From NCBI GenBank assembly GCA_945788675.1, contig CALZMY010000047.1, positions 1-11,885 of the forward strand: a DNA stretch of 11,885 bases, given 5' to 3'. Below the pieces are notes generated by a model. The model did not search any database and was not told the DNA's origin. It saw nothing but the letters and a program-made list of their open reading frames with translations. The position numbers and the translations under genes were made by a program. The DNA is from an uncultured Gammaproteobacteria bacterium. Its GTDB lineage: Bacteria > Pseudomonadota > Gammaproteobacteria > SZUA-140. Shown piece after piece: positions 5,298-11,885 of this stretch (position 1 is the stretch's first letter; every line of letters starts with the position of its first letter).

Positions 5298-8200
5298 TGA
5301 ATAGTGGCTGGCGGCTAAGCATTGTATTGCCACTGGCCATTCTGACGATGACGCTAGCAGCCATTGTTGTATCGTTTATGGCAGGGATACTCGTAGAGAA
5401 AAAAGAACACCTGGATCATACAAAGTCCACGGCACAGGGCATGGCCGCCCAGTTGGCCAATCTTGCCGAGCACAATCTGGAGTCCGATCCTCGAATGCTG
5501 GCGGAAGCCACTGCCATGCTCGCGACGGATCCATTGGTTCGATTGGCGGCCGTTATTACGCCCGAGCACCAGGTGCGCTACTCGACCATGAGAGCTCTGC
5601 AGGGGCGACCCGTCAGCGAGGTAGATGGATATTCTAAGGTGCTCTTTGATCGTGCACGCGAGCAAAACTTAATACTCATCGAGTCCGCAGAAGATGATTT
5701 GAGCTTTATTGTCTTGAAGAGTTACACAGCAGTAGGCAGGGACGACAGGATTCGCAGTCAGTCACGCGGTGTGATCTATCTTTCTTATGATCTTTCATCG
5801 GGTATGTATCAATTACTGTTGCAGACTGTTGAACAAATGCTGCCGGGAGTTATTGCCTTGTTTGTAATTAGCTTGATACTTGGTGTTTTTCTCAATAACT
5901 TTATGACTGTTCCTTTGAGGCAGGTTGGAAATGCAATTTTGGCGATTGAGTCAGGTGATTATTCTGTGCGTCTCGAATCCGTCGGGCCGCGAGAAATATG
6001 CTTGCTAGTCAATCGCTTCAATCAGATGAGTGCCCAGTTGGGGGTGATGAAAGGCGCACTGGATTTTCAGGCGGAGCGCATGCGTCTCGTAATTGAGGGG
6101 GTTGACGATGGCATTTGGGACTGGAATATTCTGACCAAGGATGATTATCTTTCGCCGCGCTGGAAGGAGATAGTCGGCTATCGCGATGATGAACTGCCAA
6201 ATGTGGAGTCAACCTTTTTTGATCTCATCTGTCAGGATGACAAGGCGGCTGTCGCTGAGGCAGTACGCAGGCATCTGGAAGAGTCTGAACCTTTTTTTAT
6301 AGAGTTCCGCTTGAAGCACAAGGATGGAAGTGATCGTTGGGTCTTGTCGCGTGGTGAGGCGGTACGCGACCCTGATGGCAGGCCGGTGCGTATGCTCGGT
6401 TCAATTACCGACATTACTGAGCGCAAGCGGATCGAGGACGTGTTGCGCAAGAGTGAACAAAGACTTGCCAATGGGCAGCGTCTTTCCAGGCTTGGCAGCT
6501 GGGAACTGGACCTTGTTGACAATAAACTCATCTGGACTGATGAAGTGTATCGCATATTTGGTCTGCAGCGCGATGAGTTCGACGCTTCTTATGAGGCTTT
6601 TCTAGAGGTGGTGCATCCGGATGATCGGGATCTTGTCAGCAGTACTTATAGACAAAGCCTAAAAAACAAAATGCCTTATGACCTGGTGCATCGTCTATTG
6701 CTGAAAGATGGGACGATGAAATATGTAAACGAAAGATGTGAGACTTTTTATGATGTCGATGGAACTGCTGTACGTTCGATCGGTACGGTACAGGATATTA
6801 CAGAGCGTATGCTGGTAGAAGATAAGCTTCGTCTGTTAGCCGCAGTCGTTGAAAATACCGCGGAAGGCGTCCTGATTACCGATGTGGACAATAATATCGT
6901 CGCCATGAATCATGCCTTTACAGAAATCACCGGCTATACAGAAGATGAAGTGCTTGGTAAAAACCCGCGCATCCTTAAATCGGAACAACATGACAGAGAT
7001 TTTTACAGGGCATTGTGGATGTCTATTGAATCGGAGGGCGTGTGGCAAGGTGAAATTTGGGATCGACGAAAAAATGGCGAGATATTTGCTACGTGGCAAA
7101 CGATCAGCATCGTACGTGATAATGATGACAATATTGTTAACTATGTATCAGTGTTTTCCGATATCTCTGCGATCAAACATTCGCAAGCGCAGCTGAATTA
7201 TATGGCACACCATGATCCTCTGACTGATCTACCCAATCGTCTCCTGTTTAATGATCGCCTTGGGCATGCAATACAGCGAGCGCAACGCGATGCACAACAG
7301 ATGGCTATTTTGTTTCTTGACCTTGATCACTTCAAGAATATTAATGACAGTCTTGGTCACCCCGTTGGCGATGACCTGTTACAGCAAGTAGCGGCGCGGA
7401 TTACGCATCTGTTACGTGAGGAGGACACGATAGCTCGCCTGGGTGGTGACGAGTTTATTATCCTGGTTGAAAAGGTCTATGAAGCGCAGGATATGGCGCA
7501 ATTGGCGACTAAAATAGTCGAGAGGTTCAACAAGCCGTTTGTCGTCACAGGGCATGAGTTACATCTGACAGTCAGTATAGGTATCAGCCTCTTTCCACAA
7601 GATGGTAATGATGGTGCCGTACTGGTTAAGAATGCGGATGCAGCAATGTACCGTGCAAAAAGGGAAGGTCGTAATAATTATCAATTTTATACGGCAGCGC
7701 TTACAGTCGAGGTGCTCGAACGTTTAACGCTGGAAACCGCGTTACGTCATGCATTGGAAAACGACGAACTGGTGTTGCATTATCAGCCACAGCACTTGTT
7801 GAAGACAGGCCAGTTGACTGGTGTCGAAGCACTCGTCCGTTGGCAGCATTCAGATTTTGGATTGATTCCACCAATGAAATTTATTCCACTGGCAGAAGAG
7901 TCTGGTTTGATTGTGCCTATTGGCGAATGGGTGTTACGCAGCGCCTGCCAGCAAATGCAATGCTGGCTGGATGCTGGATATCCCCTGGAACGCATTGCGG
8001 TGAACCTTTCAAGCATCCAGTTTCAGAGAGGGGATGTCGTTGCAACTGTTAAGGACGTGCTGAAGGAAACCGGGCTTAGCCCGCGGCGACTGGAGCTTGA
8101 AATCACTGAAGGACTTGTTATACAGGATACAGAGCGGACAATTAATTCTCTGAATAAACTCAAGGATGTTGGTGTGACGATGGCGATTGATGATTTTGGC

Positions 8201-8485
8201 ACAGGGTATTCTTCACTAAGTTATCTAAAACAGTTGCCAGTGGAGAAGTTGAAGATTGACAGGTCTTTTGTGAAAGATATTCTTGATGATCCGAATGATG
8301 AGGCCATCACACGTGCCGTGATTGCGCTGGGGAAAAATCTTCAATTGAAGGTGATTGCCGAAGGTATGGAAACCGAAGCGCAACAAGCTTTTCTTAAGTC
8401 GTTGGGTTGCCATGAGGGGCAGGGATATCTTTATAGTCGACCGGTACCTGAAGAGGAGCTTGTAAAGTTGCTTCGGGTTACGTAG
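5297..8485 (+). CDS. Membrane sensor HAMP-PAS-PAS-PAS-GGDEF-EAL cyclic-di-GMP enzyme
   Basis: A 1062-residue inner-membrane protein that makes and/or breaks cyclic di-GMP. Layout: membrane helix (8-32), periplasmic region of about 150 residues, helix (182-202), HAMP (201-253), PAS (262-378, ending GSITDITERK), PAS (390-505, ending GTVQDITER), PAS (512-628), GGDEF (632-797) and EAL (810-1060). The cyclase motif is intact (GGDEF 716-720), with the inhibitory site RxxD at R707-D710. The phosphodiesterase residues are also intact: EAL 844-846, N903, E935, DDFGTG 965-970, K986, E1022 and Q1042. Both activities are therefore possible, and the net one cannot be read off. The start shares its A with the preceding stop (TAATG), so the enzyme is made with the binding lipoprotein, which probably docks on the periplasmic region. 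The Vibrio cholerae NspS-MbaA pair is the known parallel. Confidence 0.92.
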   Translation: MNSGWRLSIVLPLAILTMTLAAIVVSFMAGILVEKKEHLDHTKSTAQGMAAQLANLAEHNLESDPRMLAEATAMLATDPLVRLAAVITPEHQVRYSTMRALQGRPVSEVDGYSKVLFDRAREQNLILIESAEDDLSFIVLKSYTAVGRDDRIRSQSRGVIYLSYDLSSGMYQLLLQTVEQMLPGVIALFVISLILGVFLNNFMTVPLRQVGNAILAIESGDYSVRLESVGPREICLLVNRFNQMSAQLGVMKGALDFQAERMRLVIEGVDDGIWDWNILTKDDYLSPRWKEIVGYRDDELPNVESTFFDLICQDDKAAVAEAVRRHLEESEPFFIEFRLKHKDGSDRWVLSRGEAVRDPDGRPVRMLGSITDITERKRIEDVLRKSEQRLANGQRLSRLGSWELDLVDNKLIWTDEVYRIFGLQRDEFDASYEAFLEVVHPDDRDLVSSTYRQSLKNKMPYDLVHRLLLKDGTMKYVNERCETFYDVDGTAVRSIGTVQDITERMLVEDKLRLLAAVVENTAEGVLITDVDNNIVAMNHAFTEITGYTEDEVLGKNPRILKSEQHDRDFYRALWMSIESEGVWQGEIWDRRKNGEIFATWQTISIVRDNDDNIVNYVSVFSDISAIKHSQAQLNYMAHHDPLTDLPNRLLFNDRLGHAIQRAQRDAQQMAILFLDLDHFKNINDSLGHPVGDDLLQQVAARITHLLREEDTIARLGGDEFIILVEKVYEAQDMAQLATKIVERFNKPFVVTGHELHLTVSIGISLFPQDGNDGAVLVKNADAAMYRAKREGRNNYQFYTAALTVEVLERLTLETALRHALENDELVLHYQPQHLLKTGQLTGVEALVRWQHSDFGLIPPMKFIPLAEESGLIVPIGEWVLRSACQQMQCWLDAGYPLERIAVNLSSIQFQRGDVVATVKDVLKETGLSPRRLELEITEGLVIQDTERTINSLNKLKDVGVTMAIDDFGTGYSSLSYLKQLPVEKLKIDRSFVKDILDDPNDEAITRAVIALGKNLQLKVIAEGMETEAQQAFLKSLGCHEGQGYLYSRPVPEEELVKLLRVT

Positions 8486-8562
8486 GTCACTCCGCTGATG
8501 AAAATAGCAGAAGTGCTGTGGGCATAAAGCGTGTCTGACGCGGTACTGGGCCTCCAGGCTTA

Positions 8563-9519
8563 TTAATTTTGGGTGCTCATGCCTCGCGCATGGCGTTTGA
8601 GCCAGCCAGCAATGCGTTTGCTCAGAGCGCCTTCATATCCGCTGAAAGAATGGTTGGCACCGCTGATCTGGAATTTACGGTAGGCGATAAAACCACCTTC
8701 CTTACTGAATGCCCCTTTGGCGGTGGCGGATTGATTGAACCCGGTGAACTGTCTATTTTGTGAGGCCTTCAGGCCACCGCGTCGTGCCGCCTGGGCGCGT
8801 TTGTCTGCATTGTTGATGACGCTGATGAGGTCGTTACTACCGTAGACATCAAGCATCGGAAGGTTGATTTTTTCAATGGATTTGGGGAGATCCATCCACG
8901 TTTCACCGTCTTCGTATGTGGGCATGCTGACGCCGACGAAAGCGGCGATGCCGTTATCGGCGTTAGTCGCGAGAAACGAGGCGCCTGTCGCTGCGCCGAG
9001 ACCATGGCCCAGTAGCACAATGTTGCTGATGCCGTTGGCACGAAAATCTTCGGTGGCGGCGCGAATGCGTAATGTGGCACTTGCAATCGAATCTACGTAA
9101 TCTTTGATCTGCCCATCCTTTCCAAAGGCAGGCAGCTGGATTGAGAGTGTCGACCAGCCGTGTTGTGGCAGTGATTTACGCAGCGGAGAGATCACATCGG
9201 GCCAGTCTGGATGTGTCCCCATGCCGTGCAGCAGAATCACGCCGCCCAGTAACGAGCCGGTGAAATCATCGTTGTAGAGCGCGATAAATTTTTCGTCGGA
9301 GGTGTTTAACCATTTGATCTCGTTGGGGTCTGTGGATTTCATTAATACCTGTTCCCATACGCTTTGCTGGGTTTTAGGCGCGGCAGCCGTATCGGTTAAG
9401 CCCATAGAAAGTAGTGCTGTGAGTGCCGTAAATAGTCGTACAGCATATGACAGTCGTCGTTGACGCCGTTTCTTACAGGTGTCGTGTGATGTATCAATTG
9501 TGGGTGCTAAACAGGTCAT
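8563..9519 (-). CDS. DUF3530 family alpha/beta-hydrolase-like exported protein
   Basis: A protein of about 318 residues if ATG 9519 is used; ATG 9543 adds eight residues, and a longer frame reaching 9792 would overlap rpe and is unlikely. A basic stretch (KKRRQRR) and hydrophobic segment end at DTAAAPK, a plausible signal peptide. An alpha/beta-hydrolase fold is indicated by GGVILLHGMGTHPDW (oxyanion-type strand), VLLGHGLGAATG (nucleophile elbow, 168-179), VYGSNDLIS (acid, D230) and SGANHSF (H290). At the elbow the expected serine of GxSxG is a glycine (GHGLG), so classical esterase activity is doubtful although the Asp and His remain. Function is unknown. It is convergent with the GGDEF-EAL gene and divergent from rpe. 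Confidence 0.85.
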   Translation of the reverse strand: MTCLAPTIDTSHDTCKKRRQRRLSYAVRLFTALTALLSMGLTDTAAAPKTQQSVWEQVLMKSTDPNEIKWLNTSDEKFIALYNDDFTGSLLGGVILLHGMGTHPDWPDVISPLRKSLPQHGWSTLSIQLPAFGKDGQIKDYVDSIASATLRIRAATEDFRANGISNIVLLGHGLGAATGASFLATNADNGIAAFVGVSMPTYEDGETWMDLPKSIEKINLPMLDVYGSNDLISVINNADKRAQAARRGGLKASQNRQFTGFNQSATAKGAFSKEGGFIAYRKFQISGANHSFSGYEGALSKRIAGWLKRHARGMSTQN

Positions 9520-9673
9520 ATCACCGAAATATATCGGTAACATCCAGAAAAACCGCACGATTAATCTTTCTGGAGAGTGAAAATAGTCACGTTTTCGGGT
9601 AAAGTTGCGGGTTCGTTTTTTGAGCTCAACGCATTGGGGATTGACCCAGTGGAATACAAAGAAGAGGAACACC

Positions 9674-10363
9674 ATGAAAGATTTCCTGATAGCTCCATCC
9701 ATCCTTTCCGCTGACTTCGCGCGTCTGGGTGAAGAGGTGGATAACGTGCTGGCATCTGGCGCAGACGTCGTCCATTTCGATGTGATGGACAACCATTACG
9801 TGCCGAACCTGACCATCGGACCGTTGGTGTGTGAGGCGCTGCGTAAACATGGTGTGACCGCCGAGATCGATGTGCATCTAATGGTGAAGCCGGTCGATCG
9901 CATCATCCCCGATTTTGCGGCGGCGGGTGCCAGCTACATCACCTTCCACCCGGAAGGCAGTGAGCATATCGATCGTTCGCTACAGCTGATCCGTGGTGAA
10001 GGGTGTAAATCGGGGCTGGTGTTCAATCCTGCGACGCCGCTCGACTGCCTGAAGTATGTGATGGACAAGGTGGATATGATCCTGCTGATGTCGGTCAACC
10101 CGGGCTTCGGCGGGCAGAGTTTTATCCCGGCTACGCTCGATAAGCTGCGCGAAGCACGTCAATTGATCGACGAGAGTGGTTACGATATCCGCCTCGAAAT
10201 CGATGGCGGCGTTAAGGTCGACAACATCCGCGAGATCGCTGCAGCGGGTGCGGATACCTTTGTTGCCGGCTCTGCTGTCTTTGGTGCCGCCAAAGCGTCT
10301 GACGCCAACGATTACAACAGTGTGATTGCTGCGATGCGCGAAGAGTTAGCAAAGGCGCGATAA
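9674..10363 (+). CDS. rpe: Ribulose-phosphate 3-epimerase
   Basis: A 229-residue cytoplasmic TIM-barrel enzyme that interconverts D-ribulose 5-phosphate and D-xylulose 5-phosphate in the pentose phosphate and Calvin cycles. The start at ATG 9674 has AGAGGA seven bases upstream and gives the normal N-terminus KDFLIAPSILSADF. Metal and acid/base residues are in place: H34, D36 (VHFDVMDNHYVPN), H68 (HLMV) and D177 (EIDGGV). The phosphate loops are VNPGFGGQ (141-148) and FVAGSAVFG (196-204). Length is normal. It lies one base before gph and is surely co-transcribed with it; the same rpe-gph-trpE order is known in Pseudomonas. Confidence 0.97.
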   Translation: MKDFLIAPSILSADFARLGEEVDNVLASGADVVHFDVMDNHYVPNLTIGPLVCEALRKHGVTAEIDVHLMVKPVDRIIPDFAAAGASYITFHPEGSEHIDRSLQLIRGEGCKSGLVFNPATPLDCLKYVMDKVDMILLMSVNPGFGGQSFIPATLDKLREARQLIDESGYDIRLEIDGGVKVDNIREIAAAGADTFVAGSAVFGAAKASDANDYNSVIAAMREELAKAR

Positions 10364-10364
10364 T

Positions 10365-11039
10365 ATGGATTTAAGTAGTAAGCCTCGGCTGGTGCTGATC
10401 GACCTCGACGGCACCCTGGTCGATAGCGTGCCGGATCTCGCCTACTGTCTTGACGAGATGATGAAAGCACTCGGCAAAGCGCCATGGGGTGTCGATAAGG
10501 CGCGTGGCTGGGTCGGCAACGGTGTTGATCGCTTTGTGATGCGCGGACTGACCGATACCCTGTGGGAAGATCCGGAGGAGGCGATATTCGCCGAGGCGCG
10601 GTCAATATTTATGAAGCTCTATGCCGACAACACCAGTGGCCGCAGCTGTCTCTATGATGGCGTGGTTGAAGGGCTCGATTATCTGAATGCGAATGGCTTT
10701 AAGATCGGCTGCGTCACCAATAAGGCCGAAGCCTTTACCGTGCCGTTGCTGAAGGACATGGGGATTCACGACTACTTTGAGATCATCGTCAGTGGCGATA
10801 CCACTGCAAAGAAGAAGCCGGACCCGATGCCGCTGCTCTATGCCGCTGACAAGCTGGGCGAGGCGCCTGCGGATTGTTTGATGGTGGGTGATTCGATGCA
10901 TGATGTCGAAGCAGCACGTCGCGCCAATTTTCAGGTGGTGAGTGTGCCATACGGATACAATCACGGCGTCGATATCCGTGAGGCGAATCCCGATGCGGTG
11001 ATCGAATCGCTGGCAGATTTGAAAACACTGCTAGCTTAA
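10365..11039 (+). CDS. gph: Phosphoglycolate phosphatase (HAD family)
   Basis: A 224-residue HAD-superfamily phosphatase that removes phosphate from 2-phosphoglycolate, a product of DNA 3'-end repair and of Rubisco oxygenation. The motifs are DLDGTLVDS (nucleophile D13, D15), T118 in CVTNK, K151 in KKPDP, and VGDSMHD (D176, D180). An alpha-helical cap lies between about residues 20 and 90. The start is one base after the rpe stop, with AAAGG about ten bases upstream inside rpe, so translation is likely coupled. Assignment as Gph rather than another HAD phosphatase rests on the rpe neighbour and the motif context. Confidence 0.92.
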   Translation: MDLSSKPRLVLIDLDGTLVDSVPDLAYCLDEMMKALGKAPWGVDKARGWVGNGVDRFVMRGLTDTLWEDPEEAIFAEARSIFMKLYADNTSGRSCLYDGVVEGLDYLNANGFKIGCVTNKAEAFTVPLLKDMGIHDYFEIIVSGDTTAKKKPDPMPLLYAADKLGEAPADCLMVGDSMHDVEAARRANFQVVSVPYGYNHGVDIREANPDAVIESLADLKTLLA

Positions 11040-11052
11040 ATGGCTGATTTAA

Positions 11053-11058
11053 TATAAT
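11053..11058 (+). promoter_or_regulatory. Candidate -10 element for trpE
   Basis: A perfect TATAAT lies 14 bases after the gph stop and 132 bases before trpE. No good -35 hexamer sits 16-18 bases upstream (GCTAGC or similar), and there is no extended -10 TG. If used, it would give trpE its own transcript with a leader of about 125 bases. The leader has a weak ATGCCA/TGGCAT dyad (11106-11125), but no leader peptide with tandem Trp codons. Confidence 0.35.
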
Positions 11059-11190
11059 ACGTTCGAATTGAGATGAAGATGATGTCTGTAACACTAATGG
11101 AGATGATGCCAAAGCGCTGTGGCATACGATGGCGTGGTTAGTTAATCGCGTGAACGTAACCCAACTCTTTTGATATTTTTTCGATTAGTG

Positions 11191-11885
11191 ATGCAGATGA
11201 AACATGAACAATTTGAACGACTGAGCAGCGAGGGGTACTCCCGTATCCCGGTGATGCGCGAGGTGCTGGCCGATCTCGATACGCCGCTTAGTACCTACCT
11301 TAAACTGGCCAACGCCCCTTACACCTATCTGTTTGAATCGGTGCAGGGCGGCGAGACCTGGGGTCGTTACTCGATCATCGGTCTGTCGGCGCGCACCCTG
11401 ATGCGTGTTTTTGGCAATGAGATCATCGTTGAGCACGACGGTAACGAAGTTGAAAAGGTTAAAGTTGCCGACCCGCTGGCGTGGATCGAAGCGTATCAGC
11501 AGCAGTACCGCGTGCCGGAACTTGAAGGGCTGCCGCGTTTCACCGGCGGCCTGGTCGGCTATTTCGGTTACGATACGATTCGTTACATCGAACCGCGTCT
11601 TGCCGACTGCCCTAACCCCGATGAACTTGGAACGCCAGATATTCTGTTGATGGTCTCCGACGAAGTGGTGGTGTTCGATAACCTCGGCGGTAAGCTCTAT
11701 ATGATTGTGCATGCCGACCCGTTACAGGCGGATGCGCTGGCGCAGGCCGAGCAACGTCTCGATGAACTGCAGGGGCAGCTGGCGCGTGAGATTCCGCGCA
11801 AAAATATCTATAGCCGCGAGCCATCGATGACAGAGTCGGACTTTGTCTCCGGTTTCACTCAGGAGGGCTTCGAGTCGGCGGTCGA
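11191..11885 (+). CDS. trpE: Anthranilate synthase component I, 3'-truncated by window edge
   Basis: The first 231 codons of the enzyme that converts chorismate (with ammonia from TrpG) to anthranilate, the first step of tryptophan synthesis. The opening FERLSSEGYSRIPV, then LADLDTPLSTYLKLA, YLFESVQGGETWGRYSIIGL and FTGGLVGYFGYDTIRYIEP, are typical of bacterial TrpE of the Pseudomonas type. The LFES element (47-50) corresponds to the tryptophan feedback-inhibition site. The chorismate-binding C-terminal domain lies outside the window. ATG 11197 would match the usual TrpE N-terminus slightly better than ATG 11191; neither has a clear ribosome binding site. It lies 151 bases after gph. Confidence 0.95.
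   Translation, partial: MQMKHEQFERLSSEGYSRIPVMREVLADLDTPLSTYLKLANAPYTYLFESVQGGETWGRYSIIGLSARTLMRVFGNEIIVEHDGNEVEKVKVADPLAWIEAYQQQYRVPELEGLPRFTGGLVGYFGYDTIRYIEPRLADCPNPDELGTPDILLMVSDEVVVFDNLGGKLYMIVHADPLQADALAQAEQRLDELQGQLAREIPRKNIYSREPSMTESDFVSGFTQEGFESAV

Noticed and set aside
8550..8572. Intrinsic terminator after the GGDEF-EAL gene
   Set aside because: The GCCT/AGGC stem has only four pairs with a two-base loop, too small to form.
8769..9086. Alternative minus-strand frame within the DUF3530 gene
   Set aside because: It lies wholly inside a gene with clear family motifs in another frame and has no recognisable features.
9520..9792. Longer N-terminus for the DUF3530 protein
   Set aside because: It would overlap the rpe start on the opposite strand and place a signal peptide over 100 residues into the chain.
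11073..11138. Small frame as a trp leader peptide
   Set aside because: It contains only a single Trp, has no good ribosome binding site, and no terminator/antiterminator pair was seen.

Overview
The window reads as chromosomal DNA of a gammaproteobacterium. The rpe-gph-trpE order at the right end is the arrangement known from Pseudomonas and relatives, and the CPXCG protein, DUF6488 protein, DUF3530 protein and NMT1-type binding lipoprotein are all familiar from that class. Genus cannot be told from the sequence.

Left edge to about 2.05 kb: the 3' part of a REP-associated (IS200/Y1-type) transposase gene, clipped by the window edge and carrying an apparent one-base deletion. About 450 non-coding bases follow, with a REP-like double hairpin. 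Then come a DUF2459 lipoprotein, whose last codons lie inside a palindromic repeat, and a small CPXCG zinc-ribbon protein. A long hairpin separates these from the next, convergent group.

About 2.05-3.95 kb, minus strand: three exported or membrane proteins with histidine-rich stretches. In transcription order they are a small periplasmic His-rich protein, a HupE/UreJ-type permease, and a DUF6488 protein with its own candidate promoter. They look like a metal acquisition or handling group, most likely nickel, zinc or cobalt. The DUF6488 promoter has a perfect 12-bp palindrome in its -35/-10 spacer, a typical repressor position.

About 4.28-8.49 kb, plus strand: a Tat-exported, lipid-anchored NMT1/SsuA-type substrate-binding protein, coupled by TAATG to a 1062-residue membrane protein (periplasmic sensor, HAMP, three PAS, GGDEF, EAL). 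No ABC permease or ATPase is present. The pair is therefore best read as a c-di-GMP signalling unit in which the binding protein senses a small ligand, analogous to NspS-MbaA of Vibrio cholerae but with another binding-protein family. This is the most interesting unit in the window.

About 8.56-11.885 kb: a DUF3530 alpha/beta-hydrolase-like secreted protein on the minus strand, divergent from the housekeeping run rpe (ribulose-phosphate 3-epimerase), gph (phosphoglycolate phosphatase) and trpE (anthranilate synthase component I). trpE runs off the right edge. A perfect TATAAT between gph and trpE suggests that trpE may have its own promoter.
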